From Lachnospiraceae bacterium (GTDB lineage: Bacteria; Bacillota; Clostridia; Lachnospirales; Lachnospiraceae), in NCBI GenBank assembly GCA_017936785.1, contig JAGBEV010000018.1:1-64000 (forward strand): a stretch of 64,000 bases of DNA, written 5' to 3'. The translations under genes and the position numbers were made by a program. Below the pieces are notes generated by a model. That model was given only the letters and a program-made list of their open reading frames with translations. It had not been told where the DNA came from and made no database searches. Each line of letters begins with the position of its first letter. Position 1 is the stretch's first letter. This document shows positions 47,585-55,941 of this stretch, piece by piece.

Positions 47585-48178
47585 TTATTCAGCAGATTCC
47601 TTCAAACTTGCTGCGTAATCATCAAAGAGTTTTTCTGTTGCATCATAGGTTCTCTGGCTGATATCGGGCAGCTCTTTTCCCCATGTGCCTGTTGCCATCT
47701 TGAATCCTTTTTCAAATGCTGCACGCATTTCTTCCATTTTCTCAGCATCTCCGCCTGTAAGCGCTTTGGCAAAATCAAAGATTCTCTGAGATGTCTGGGC
47801 TACACCCCAGTATCCGTCATCTGCAATATCCTTCTGTGCCTGTGCTTTTGTTGCAGCATCTACAGTGAAATTACCGCTTGCCAGGAACTTCCACATATCA
47901 TCTGCTTTTCCCAGGGTCACTCCCTGCTGGCTCATCATCTGGCGTACCAGATCTGTCATCTGGGCTGTACGCGCTTCTGCATCTGCCTTTAACTGTGCTA
48001 CAATTGCAGAACGGTCAATCTGGGAAGCTGCTGCTTTTCCTTCTTTGGAAGGCTCATATACAACGCCTGCCTGTGCAGCTTCTGTATTTTCTGTGGTCTG
48101 TTTTGCTTTGCCCGTTGTAGAACTATAATTACTGTATACATCTGTATAAGTATTGTTTACTCCATTTACTCCGCTCAT
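47585..48178 (-). CDS. Conserved protein with flagellar-locus-like N-terminus, unknown function
   Basis: 197 residues from the ATG at 48178, which has GGAGG 5 bases upstream. The earlier ATG at 48190 overlaps that site. The N-terminus MSGVNGVNNTYTDVYSNYSS is very like MSNVNTNYTDIFSSF in the next gene upstream, suggesting a shared export or assembly signal. The C-terminal half (YWGVAQTSQRIFDFAKAL ... FEKGFKMATGTWG) recalls DUF5610-type proteins, by memory only. Soluble, no membrane segment. Confidence 0.7.
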   Translation of the reverse strand: MSGVNGVNNTYTDVYSNYSSTTGKAKQTTENTEAAQAGVVYEPSKEGKAAASQIDRSAIVAQLKADAEARTAQMTDLVRQMMSQQGVTLGKADDMWKFLASGNFTVDAATKAQAQKDIADDGYWGVAQTSQRIFDFAKALTGGDAEKMEEMRAAFEKGFKMATGTWGKELPDISQRTYDATEKLFDDYAASLKESAE

Positions 48179-48245
48179 AAATTCCTCCATTCTGCCGCTT
48201 CCCTGCGGCTGTTTCGCTTTTTATTTTCACTATGAAATGTACCGG

Positions 48246-48980
48246 TTAAAATGTCTCATCATAAAGATAACCGCTTGACAACAGGTTTTTATAATCTGCT
48301 GTGCTGGTATATGCGCTTCCGCTTGCATTTGTACCCTGGACAGCGGCACTTCCGATCTGTGATGCCTTTCTGACAACCTTGTCAGCAAAGGAATTCACAC
48401 CCTGGAATAACACCTTCAAAGTGGATATGTTCGCTTCCTTTAAAGTATTCTCGTCCACCTTAAGTTGATTACTTGAGTCAATGGTAATTCCTACACTTTC
48501 CAATAATTTGGAATTAGCTTCTGTAAGCTGAGTCAGCCAGGACGCATTTCTCAAAACGCCCTTGTTATCACTTTCTCCTGCCGCTTTCATGACGGAATTG
48601 TAGTCCTCCACAAATCCCTTGACCGCTTTTGTAATGGCATCCCAGTCATAATCTTCTTTTTCGGTCTCTTCCCCTGTTTTCTCATCCTTTGTCTTGATGG
48701 TCTTCTTTTCAAATAAATCTTCATCCATCAAGTCCAATACGGAATTTTTCAATCCGTCGGCATTGCTCTTTAACAGGGACAATTGTTTCTTTTCACTTTC
48801 GGTCTCTGCAGCAGAATTTTCAGCATCCTGTTTTTTGTAATAGGCTTTTAACAGTTTGCCATAGCTGCCGTTTTTGATGCTCATGTAGTCTGTCAGACTA
48901 AATGAACTGTTCTGGGTTTCCGAAGTTCCCATGCCAAAGCTACTGAATATATCAGTATAATTGGTGTTTACGTTTGACAT
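48246..48980 (-). CDS. FliD-like (flagellar cap C-terminal domain-like) protein
   Basis: 244 residues from the ATG at 48980, with GGAGG 9 bases upstream. The C-terminal half resembles the FliD C-terminal domain: AVKGFVEDYNSVMKAAG, SKLLESVGITIDSSNQLKVDENTLKE, then LFQGVNSFADKV. The FliD N-terminal domain is missing; instead there is MSNVNTNYTDIFSSF, shared with the neighbouring gene. About half the usual FliD length (over 450). No flagellar gene is in the window, so it may have been adapted to another surface structure or secretion process. Confidence 0.7.
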   Translation of the reverse strand: MSNVNTNYTDIFSSFGMGTSETQNSSFSLTDYMSIKNGSYGKLLKAYYKKQDAENSAAETESEKKQLSLLKSNADGLKNSVLDLMDEDLFEKKTIKTKDEKTGEETEKEDYDWDAITKAVKGFVEDYNSVMKAAGESDNKGVLRNASWLTQLTEANSKLLESVGITIDSSNQLKVDENTLKEANISTLKVLFQGVNSFADKVVRKASQIGSAAVQGTNASGSAYTSTADYKNLLSSGYLYDETF

Positions 48981-49111
48981 AAATATCATCCTCCTTGATT
49001 AAATTATTCAAATAGCAAATCCTTTTGCTAATCTGTCATATTGTATTTCGGATATTTTTGCATATTCTTTAGTGCTTAAAAGGATTTTTTTAATTTTTTT
49101 TTGAATTTTTT

Positions 49112-49654
49112 CTAAATTTTTACGTCAAATGGCCGATATATATTATTTTTCATATCTTCTGCGGTCATTTCCTGCTCCATATCCTCTACTTCAGGTATAG
49201 CTTCCGGCATATTTCCGGTATCTTCCGTAAGTTCTTTTGCCTCATCTATCTGATCCATGATTTCTGAAAGCAGACCATCATGTTCCTCAATGCCCAGTAC
49301 CTCTTCCACCATTTCTTCTTTTCTTTCTTCCGGTGTTTTGGGTTTGGATTTTTCCACAGCCTCAGCAATCTTTTCTCCCATTTCCCTTGCCTCATCCAAC
49401 ATATGGCTCATCTGCTCATGATTATATGCCGCCTTAGCCGCCGCAATCTGCTCATCATAGGAATGAAACTTTTCCAGTTTCCTTTGAATTTCCTCAGGAC
49501 TTTCACACACCACATCTTTCAAATTATCTTTCTGGGATTCAAAAAAATTTACCCGGTCTTCTGTCTCCTGCTGCCTCTGCATCCGGTCCCTGGTACTTTT
49601 TAACATGCCCCCTCTTATAGAGCTCAAAAAATTCTCACCTGCAGAAATATTCAT
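49112..49654 (-). CDS. Conserved hypothetical helical protein
   Basis: 180 residues from the ATG at 49654, with AAGGGAG 7 bases upstream; the ATG at 49687 has no ribosome site. The protein is acidic, Glu/Met-rich and predicted coiled coil, without signal peptide or membrane segment. I do not recognise a family. First gene of the cluster leading to the FliD-like, DUF5610-like and EF-hand proteins, with a TTTAC-TTAT-GTAAA dyad just before it. Confidence 0.6.
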   Translation of the reverse strand: MNISAGENFLSSIRGGMLKSTRDRMQRQQETEDRVNFFESQKDNLKDVVCESPEEIQRKLEKFHSYDEQIAAAKAAYNHEQMSHMLDEAREMGEKIAEAVEKSKPKTPEERKEEMVEEVLGIEEHDGLLSEIMDQIDEAKELTEDTGNMPEAIPEVEDMEQEMTAEDMKNNIYRPFDVKI

Positions 49655-49685
49655 ATGCTCACTCCCTTGCTTCTTTACAGTCATC

Positions 49686-49701
49686 ATTTACTTATGTAAA
49701 T
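49686..49701. promoter_or_regulatory. Dyad upstream of the four-gene cluster
   Basis: ATTTAC TTAT GTAAAT, perfect 6-bp arms, about 32 bases before the first start. It partly resembles the BlaI site at 51556-51567 (both are TTAC..GTAA dyads of the same length), so control by the adjacent BlaI is possible but unproven. Confidence 0.35.
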
Positions 49702-49711
49702 AGTTTGTGAA

Positions 49712-49754
49712 AAAACCGGAAGTGTATTGCTACACTTCTCATGTTTACGGTTTT
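49712..49754 (-). terminator. Terminator after blaR1
   Basis: Outer arms AAAACCG/CGGTTTT and inner arms GAAGTGT/ACACTTC form a stem 36 bases after the blaR1 stop, followed on the minus strand by TTTT. Confidence 0.65.
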
Positions 49755-49790
49755 CTTCTGTAAGCATACACTAACCTAACCATATCACGG

Positions 49791-51116
49791 TCAGATCAGG
49801 TACTTCATCATAAAGATCATCCATTTGTCGCTCCAGGTATCCGCCGCCAGATAAAGCACGTCTTCATGATCACCAACGGAAACCATGGCTGTATTGCCGC
49901 CGCCTCCCATACCGGGCAGCTTCATGATCGTATCATAGGAAATATACACATATTCCCCACTTACCTGCTGTTCTTTTAAAAACTTTTGAAATTCCGGTTC
50001 ATCAATAAAAACTTCTCCGTTGACTACCCTGACAGAATCCGTAACTTCCCGCATATCAAAAACAACTATCTGCAAATCTTCATCAAAAAGGGTAATTTCT
50101 TTTATTTTGGTATATCTGGGATAAGAGGTTGCACAGATTATCAATATAAACAGGATAAATGCTGTCCCATAAATACCCATTGCCCAATTTTTCCCGGCTT
50201 TCTCCCTGTCCAATGCCCTTTGGCAGCTTAAGTGACCGATTCTTTTCCTCAAAACGTCAAAATAATTCCGATTCAAAAAAGCTACTGTTCCCTCTTTCTG
50301 CACACCTCTCAGCATCATGATCATATTTAGAAGAATCTGACCGTATTCCGATCTGCCGATGCCCATACAGCGGATACAGCTTTCATCACATGCCATTTCC
50401 AGATCTTCCCGAAGTATTTTGTCACACAGATAGATCAGAGGGTTTACCCACCAATATATACGCAGCATGGCAAAGAAAAACAATAAGAGGATATGCCCTG
50501 ATCTGATATGCAGCAGCTCATGGCTTAAAACCACCTTATATTCCTCTTTGTCCCAGCTTTCTGTTATTTCCTGCGGAATGACAATATAAGGGCGGAAAAT
50601 GCCGCCGGAAAAAGGACTGATCTTTTCCTCTGTCAGATATATCTTCACCTTACACAAATACTTTTTTGAACATGGGGTTCTGTCATAAGCTGTTATTTTA
50701 TCTATCAATTCTCTTTTCAGCTTTTCTTCCCCTGCCGGTATCATTTTTGCCAGGTCTTTTCTTAACATGGCGCTTTTCCAAAAATACCGGATCAAAAGGA
50801 TTGCCATGATCCCAAAATAAACTTTGCCATAAATCGGTTTTATATACTCATATTGATACATCCAATGGGTAATAAAATATACCCACCGTGTATAATACAG
50901 CTTATTCATCCCCATAAGAGCCATGGGAAATAACAGTGCCATGGCTCCGATATTTACCATGGTAATCTGCCTGCGGTTCCATTTACGAATCAATATGATC
51001 ACGACCAGCATAAACATTCCCGCAAACATGGTCTTTAAGCATTTGATCAGACAATAGACTGATGCAAAATTTCCAAATCCCTGGACAGCACTCCAAAAAT
51101 CGCTGATAAATTTCAT
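49791..51116 (-). CDS. blaR1: BlaR1/MecR1-type antirepressor, M56 metallopeptidase
   Basis: 441 residues. Four to five membrane segments (three before residue 110) surround a zinc metalloprotease domain with HELLH at 199-203 (VLSHELLHIRSGH). The outside part after the last membrane segment (about 315-441) is only some 120 residues and has no penicillin-binding S-x-x-K fold, so it does not sense beta-lactams in the classical way. It ends the blaI operon and would cleave BlaI when activated. No beta-lactamase gene is in view. Confidence 0.87.
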   Translation of the reverse strand: MKFISDFWSAVQGFGNFASVYCLIKCLKTMFAGMFMLVVIILIRKWNRRQITMVNIGAMALLFPMALMGMNKLYYTRWVYFITHWMYQYEYIKPIYGKVYFGIMAILLIRYFWKSAMLRKDLAKMIPAGEEKLKRELIDKITAYDRTPCSKKYLCKVKIYLTEEKISPFSGGIFRPYIVIPQEITESWDKEEYKVVLSHELLHIRSGHILLLFFFAMLRIYWWVNPLIYLCDKILREDLEMACDESCIRCMGIGRSEYGQILLNMIMMLRGVQKEGTVAFLNRNYFDVLRKRIGHLSCQRALDREKAGKNWAMGIYGTAFILFILIICATSYPRYTKIKEITLFDEDLQIVVFDMREVTDSVRVVNGEVFIDEPEFQKFLKEQQVSGEYVYISYDTIMKLPGMGGGGNTAMVSVGDHEDVLYLAADTWSDKWMIFMMKYLI

Positions 51117-51126
51117 CTTTCTTCCT

Positions 51127-51516
51127 CTATTGCCCTTCTTTCAAGGATTCCACCAGTCTTTCCAGCTCTGCAAGCTGCTCTTCTGTTATATTTCCGGATT
51201 TTAAAAAACTTGCCACAGCTAAAGAGGCATCACCGCCAAAATAATTTTTAACAAAACGGCGGCTTTTCATATTCAGGCACTCATCTTTGGTCTTCTGCGG
51301 AAAATAATGATATATCCGGGCATCATTTTTATCTATGGTATAATCCAGAACGCCCTTTGACACCAGTCTTCCGATCATGACCCTTATGGTCTTCTGGCTG
51401 ATATCCAGCACACCCTTCAGCTTTTCTATGATCTCCGATGCGGTAATGGGCCGGTTTTCTTTCCAGATCACTTCCATGATCAGCCATTCATTTTCACTGG
51501 GTGTTGTCTCTCCCAT
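51127..51516 (-). CDS. blaI: BlaI/MecI/CopY-family repressor
   Basis: 129 residues. Winged helix with SENEWLIMEVIWKENRPITASEIIEKL and the family-type SQKTIRVMIGRLVSKGVLDY wing region, then the dimerisation helices. GGAGG lies 7 bases before the ATG. It is directly followed by the blaR1 gene (10-base gap). Its own operator overlaps the promoter at 51547-51575. Confidence 0.92.
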   Translation of the reverse strand: MGETTPSENEWLIMEVIWKENRPITASEIIEKLKGVLDISQKTIRVMIGRLVSKGVLDYTIDKNDARIYHYFPQKTKDECLNMKSRRFVKNYFGGDASLAVASFLKSGNITEEQLAELERLVESLKEGQ

Positions 51517-51546
51517 ATAAATACCTCCGAATATATTTCTGTTTAT

Positions 51547-51575
51547 ATTATCGGATTACATTTGTAAATAATCAA
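51547..51575 (-). promoter_or_regulatory. blaI: blaI promoter with embedded BlaI operator
   Basis: Minus-strand TTGATT (51570-51575), 17-base spacer, GATAAT (51547-51552). The spacer holds TTACATTTGTAA (51556-51567), matching the TACA-TGTA dyad of BlaI/MecI operators. Confidence 0.75.
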
Positions 51576-51601
51576 CCCCTTATCATATATTTTTTATTTA
51601 A

Positions 51602-51640
51602 AACAGACCGTACCGCAAAAAATGCGGCACGGTCTGTTTC
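51602..51640 (-). terminator. Terminator of the TrpB-like gene
   Basis: AAACAGACCGT / ACGGTCTGTTT with inner CCGC/GCGG pairs just after the stop; on the minus strand it is followed by an A/T-rich run including T residues. It lies only about 30 bases from the blaI -35. Confidence 0.75.
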
Positions 51641-51642
51641 CT

Positions 51643-53016
51643 TTACAGATTTACTTTAGGAAGCTGAGCGATGGATTTAGCCAGATCTTCATCTGTAGGA
51701 ATATAATCACTCATTTCTCCGTCATTATATTTCTGGTAAGCCACCATATCAAAATAACCTGTTCCGGTTAAGCCGAATACAATATTTTTCTCTTCTCCGG
51801 TTTCTTTGCACTTCATTGCTTCATCAATAGCAACCTTGATGGCATGGCTGCTTTCAGGAGCAGGAAGAATACCCTCTACTCTTGCAAAGGTTTCTGCTGC
51901 CTTAAATACCTCTGTCTGCTCTACGCTTCTTGCCTCAAGCAAGCCCTGGTCATACAGCTCGGAAACAATAGAGCTCATGCCGTGATAACGAAGTCCGCCT
52001 GCATGGTTGGCAGAAGGAATAAAGCCGCTGCCCAGTGTATACATTTTAGCAAGAGGGCAGACCTTTCCGGTATCACAGAAATCATATGCGTAGGTTCCTC
52101 TTGTCATACTGGGGCAGGATGCAGGCTCTACTGCGATGATCTTATAATCTGCTTCGCCTCTCAAAATCTCTCCGGCAAAAGGAGAAATCAAACCGCCTAA
52201 GTTGGAACCGCCGCCTGCACAGCCGATAATGGTATCTGCTTTGATGCCGTATTTATCCAAAGCCGCTTTTGTCTCAAGACCGATAATGGACTGATGAAGC
52301 AATACCTGGGAAAGCACGGAGCCTAATACATAGCGATAGCCTTCCTGACTGGTTGCCGCTTCAACTGCTTCAGAAATAGCACAGCCAAGGCTACCTGTTG
52401 TTCCCGGAAACTCCTCATTGATCTTACGTCCCACATTTGTTTTCATGGAAGGAGAAGGTGTTACCTGTGCACCATAAGTACGCATGACTTCACGGCGGAA
52501 AGGTTTCTGTTCATAAGAACATTTCACCATATATACCTGGCAATCCAGATCAAAATAAGAACATGCCATGGAAAGTGCTGTTCCCCACTGACCTGCGCCG
52601 GTCTCCGTGGTCACACCTTTTAAGCCCTGTTTCTTTGCGTAATAAGCCTGGGCAATGGCAGAATTCAATTTATGGCTTCCTGATGTATTATTACCTTCAA
52701 ATTTGTAGTAAATATGAGCGGGTGTGCCCAGCTTTTCTTCCAGACAGTATGCTCTTACCAAAGGAGACGGACGATACATTTTATAAAAGCTGCGGATTTC
52801 ATCCGGAATATCAAAATAAGGTGTTGTATCATCCAATTCCTGTTTTGCCAGTTCCCGGCAAAAGATGCCGGAAAGTTCATCTTCGGTAACCGGCTGTAAA
52901 GTACCGGGATTTAAAATCGGTGCAGGTTTCTTTTTCATGTCTGCACGAACGTTATACCATTGTGTCGGCATTTCCTGTTCTTCAAGATAAATTTTGTAGG
53001 GGATTTTCTGATCCAT
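51643..53016 (-). CDS. trpB: TrpB-like PLP-dependent enzyme (TrpB2 type)
   Basis: 457 residues, longer than TrpB1 (about 400), the length of the TrpB2 group. The PLP lysine is Lys116 in TSGSHKLNSA, and the phosphate-binding loop is GCAGGGSNLGG. TrpB2 can condense indole with serine to tryptophan, and other roles such as serine deamination are debated. No trpA or other trp gene is present. Preceded by a T-box RNA whose specifier is uncertain, so tryptophan control is likely but not proven. GAGG precedes the ATG. Confidence 0.88.
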   Translation of the reverse strand: MDQKIPYKIYLEEQEMPTQWYNVRADMKKKPAPILNPGTLQPVTEDELSGIFCRELAKQELDDTTPYFDIPDEIRSFYKMYRPSPLVRAYCLEEKLGTPAHIYYKFEGNNTSGSHKLNSAIAQAYYAKKQGLKGVTTETGAGQWGTALSMACSYFDLDCQVYMVKCSYEQKPFRREVMRTYGAQVTPSPSMKTNVGRKINEEFPGTTGSLGCAISEAVEAATSQEGYRYVLGSVLSQVLLHQSIIGLETKAALDKYGIKADTIIGCAGGGSNLGGLISPFAGEILRGEADYKIIAVEPASCPSMTRGTYAYDFCDTGKVCPLAKMYTLGSGFIPSANHAGGLRYHGMSSIVSELYDQGLLEARSVEQTEVFKAAETFARVEGILPAPESSHAIKVAIDEAMKCKETGEEKNIVFGLTGTGYFDMVAYQKYNDGEMSDYIPTDEDLAKSIAQLPKVNL

Positions 53017-53084
53017 TTCTTTTCCTCACTTTCTTGGATTTGTTAATGATTCATAGGGTCCGGATATTTGGCTGATCATTTGCA

Positions 53085-53358
53085 CAAAAAACTCCTGCCC
53101 TACAACTGATAGGACAGGAGTATTATAAACTTCTGCGGTGCCACCTAACTTCATTCTCTTAGAATGCTCTCTGCCGTGTACTGACATACACGCTCTGCTG
53201 TAACGTGCAGCTACGTCTCCCCTACTTCCTGATACAACGGTTTCAGTTCGCCCTCACAGGTCCATTCGCCAGTCTTCCCATTACCGCAATCCCACCGCCT
53301 GCGGCTCTCTTAAAATGTTCTGAAAGGGTACTCTTCCTGATCAATGGTTTTAATAACT
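53085..53358 (-). ncRNA. T-box riboswitch (leader of the TrpB-like gene)
   Basis: The antiterminator T-box motif AGGTGGCACCGCAG lies at 53133-53146. The terminator hairpin ACTCCTGCCCTA / TAGGACAGGAGT followed by seven T residues is at about 53085-53121. Stem I features are present upstream: AGTA loop-E, AGAGAG bulge and a GCCGCA/TGCGGT distal stem. Uncharged tRNA would bind and prevent termination. The codon that would read the tRNA is discussed as a finding. Confidence 0.9.
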
Positions 53359-53364
53359 TAATTT

Positions 53365-53393
53365 AGCGTAAACGATTTTTCCTTTTCTGTCAA
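53365..53393 (-). promoter_or_regulatory. Promoter of the T-box/TrpB-like unit
   Basis: A perfect TTGACA (53388-53393) overlaps the end of the ptsG reading frame. With 17 bases of spacer the -10 would be TACGCT, weak. No separate terminator for ptsG is visible before it. Confidence 0.5.
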
Positions 53394-55573
53394 GTGCTTT
53401 CAACAGCAAATAAGGGGTCTCCTGCCTTTATTTTTCCTTTTGTGATCAGACGGACTTTCTGATTTCCTTTTAACTCCGTGCAGACAATCGGTGACACAAT
53501 AGACGGCGCATTTTCCTTCAGATAATCCAGATCCAGCCTCATCATAGGCTGTCCTTTCGTTACCTTCTGTCCGTTTTCTACAAGCACTTCAAATCCCTTA
53601 CCATTGAGATTTACTGTGTCAATTCCCACATGGATCAGTAAATCTATGCCGGAATCTGTTACAAAACCAATGGCATGTCCGGTATCAAATACAAAACTTA
53701 CCACACCGTCCTCCGGTGCTTTTACAACAGGATCTTCCGGTGTCACTACCGCCCCGTCTCCCATCATCTTTCCGGCAAAGCCTTCATCCGGTGCTGCGGA
53801 AAGCTCTGCCGCAATACCTGTTATAGGACTTAAAATAATTATGCTCTGTTCTATTATTTCTTTATCAGCATGCTTTTTAGTATTGTTGGGAGATTTATCT
53901 GTATTTATATTCTCCGGAATATTTTCATCAAAATCACCGTCTCCTGCAGTTTCCAGATAATCTTCCAAGTTGGACTTAATGACCGTAACCTGGGGACCGT
54001 AAATGATCTGAACACCATTTCCTTTGTGCAATACTCCTGATGCTCCCGAAGTTTTCAACAAGGTGTCATCTATTAGATCCACATTGTTTACAGTACAACG
54101 AAGTCTGGTTGCACAGCAGTCCACATCGCTGATATTTTTTTTGCCGCCTAAGCCTTTTGTGATCAGCGCACTGACCGGATCTGCTCCGCTGTCCTCTTTT
54201 GTCTCTGACCCCTGCTGCGATGCTTTTCTTGCGTTTACATCCGCTCTTGTATACAATTTTGTCTCTACATCATCATCTTCCCGCCCGGGAGTTTTAAAGT
54301 CAAATTTCCTGATCATAAATTTGAAGATAAAATAATATAAGAAGAAATAAATGATGCCTACTGGAATCAGCCGGAGCCAGCTGGTCTTTTCATTTCCCTG
54401 CAAAACACCAAACAGGAATAAGTCCAGAATACCGGCGGAAAATGTCAATCCAACGGCTATATTTAACATATGGGCAATCATATACGCAGATCCAGCCAGG
54501 ATTACCTGGACTACAAACAAAGCAGGTGCCACAAAGAGGAAAGAAAATTCCAGAGGCTCCGTAATACCTGTCAGCATACTTGCCAGAGATGCAGATAACA
54601 GTAACCCCCCTGCCGCCTTTCTTTTCTCAGGCTTTGCACATTGATACATGGCAAGGGCTGCACCGGGAAGTCCGAATACCATAAAGATAAATTCTCCTGA
54701 AAAATATCTGGTGGCATCAGCGCTGAAGTGTGCAATATTCGCAGAGTCAGCTAATTGGGCAAAGAAAATATTCTGTCCGCCCTGAATGAGCTCTCCGCCC
54801 ACTTCCATGGTGCCTCCCACGGCTGTCTGCCAGAAAGGCATATAAAATACATGATGCAGACCGAAAGGAATCAACGCTCTCTTTATAATACCGAAGATCA
54901 ATGTTCCGAAATATCCTGTTCCGGTAACGATGCCGCCCAGAGCATATATTCCGTTCTGTACCGGCGGCCACAAAAAGTATAAGATAATTCCCACAAACAT
55001 ATATACGATTGTAGAAATGATAGGAACGAATCTGGACCCGCCAAAAAATGACAAGGCATTAGGCAGTACGATCTTGTGAAACCGGTTATGCAGCGCTGCA
55101 ACACCAAGTCCTACAATGATCCCGCCAAAAACACCCATTTGAAGGCTGGGAATACCACATACATTTGCAATGGTTCCTTCCAGTACTCCCTCTGCCGTCT
55201 GTCCATCTGCCGTTATCTTGTCATTGATCAACAACATACCGCTGATGGCAACATTCATAACAAAAAAAGCAATCAATGCAGAAAGAGCAGAAACTTCCTT
55301 TTCCCTCTTTGCCATACCGATTGCAACGCCTACCGCAAAAATAATGGGCAGGTTGTCAAATACCGCGCTTCCTACCTCATTCATGATAATAAAAAGCGCG
55401 TTTAAAATAGTTCCCTCTCCCAGAAACTTTTCCAGTCCGTATGTGGCAATGGTCGTTTCATTGGTAAAGGTACTTCCGATTCCAAGCAATAGCCCCGCAA
55501 CGGGCAAAATCGCAATGGGAAGCATAAAACTGCGCCCCACACGCTGCAGAACACCAAAGATTTTATCTTTCAT
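53390..55573 (-). CDS. ptsG: PTS glucose-type transporter subunit IICBA
   Basis: 727 residues. Enzyme IIC membrane domain (about 1-400) with GRSFMLPIAILPVAGLLLGIGS at the start and GITEPLEFSFLF. EIIB holds the phosphorylated Cys in the CATRLRC motif. A linker of about 60 residues precedes EIIA, whose phospho-His is in LLIHVGIDTVNLNGKGF. It imports glucose or a similar sugar and phosphorylates it with phosphate from HPr. HPr and Crh control is encoded nearby. GGGAG precedes the ATG. Close homologues take up N-acetylglucosamine or maltose, so the sugar is a best guess. Confidence 0.92.
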   Translation of the reverse strand: MKDKIFGVLQRVGRSFMLPIAILPVAGLLLGIGSTFTNETTIATYGLEKFLGEGTILNALFIIMNEVGSAVFDNLPIIFAVGVAIGMAKREKEVSALSALIAFFVMNVAISGMLLINDKITADGQTAEGVLEGTIANVCGIPSLQMGVFGGIIVGLGVAALHNRFHKIVLPNALSFFGGSRFVPIISTIVYMFVGIILYFLWPPVQNGIYALGGIVTGTGYFGTLIFGIIKRALIPFGLHHVFYMPFWQTAVGGTMEVGGELIQGGQNIFFAQLADSANIAHFSADATRYFSGEFIFMVFGLPGAALAMYQCAKPEKRKAAGGLLLSASLASMLTGITEPLEFSFLFVAPALFVVQVILAGSAYMIAHMLNIAVGLTFSAGILDLFLFGVLQGNEKTSWLRLIPVGIIYFFLYYFIFKFMIRKFDFKTPGREDDDVETKLYTRADVNARKASQQGSETKEDSGADPVSALITKGLGGKKNISDVDCCATRLRCTVNNVDLIDDTLLKTSGASGVLHKGNGVQIIYGPQVTVIKSNLEDYLETAGDGDFDENIPENINTDKSPNNTKKHADKEIIEQSIIILSPITGIAAELSAAPDEGFAGKMMGDGAVVTPEDPVVKAPEDGVVSFVFDTGHAIGFVTDSGIDLLIHVGIDTVNLNGKGFEVLVENGQKVTKGQPMMRLDLDYLKENAPSIVSPIVCTELKGNQKVRLITKGKIKAGDPLFAVEST

Positions 55574-55669
55574 CTGAATTTCTCCCTTTTTGTCTTTAGT
55601 TTCTGCAGGAAATCAATTTTTATTAAAATAAATTAAAATAATAAAATTCCGGTTGTATTTTAAGTTCTA

Positions 55670-55921
55670 TTAACCATGCAGCCCTTTTGACTGACGTTCC
55701 ATATCTTCAATAACGATATCATAAATTTCTCCCAGAGAAGCACAATATTCCAATACCTGCCATGGTTCATTGGTGTGAAAATGGATCTTGATCAGTTCCT
55801 CATCACCAACTGCAAGAAGGCAGTCCCCCTTAAAATGCTCAGTAATGTAATCATTGATCTCATCCTCGTCCAGGTCTTCCCCTTCAATCAGCATCTGTGT
55901 GTCGTATCTGTACTCTAACAT
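55670..55921 (-). CDS. Small stand-alone FakA-like (DegV-partner kinase) domain
   Basis: 83 residues. The sequence RYDTQMLIEGEDLDEDEIND then GDCLLAVGDEELIKIHFHTNEPWQVLEYCASLGEI closely follows the middle domain of FakA, the fatty-acid kinase subunit (GDSLVVVGDDDLVKVHVHT pattern). The ATP-binding DhaL domain and the rest of FakA are absent. Start: AAAGGATTGGAAAAATG. It lies 20 bases after the diguanylate cyclase gene and 96 bases before ptsG. It may be a regulatory partner or a remnant. Confidence 0.7.
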   Translation of the reverse strand: MLEYRYDTQMLIEGEDLDEDEINDYITEHFKGDCLLAVGDEELIKIHFHTNEPWQVLEYCASLGEIYDIVIEDMERQSKGLHG

Positions 55922-55941
55922 TTTTCCAATCCTTTCCTTTT

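Noticed and set aside
53262-53264. UGG as the T-box specifier codon
   Set aside because: In my hand fold the bases GAATG pair with CATTT in the stem I arm, so they do not sit in a loop. Kept as a possibility only pending a covariance model.
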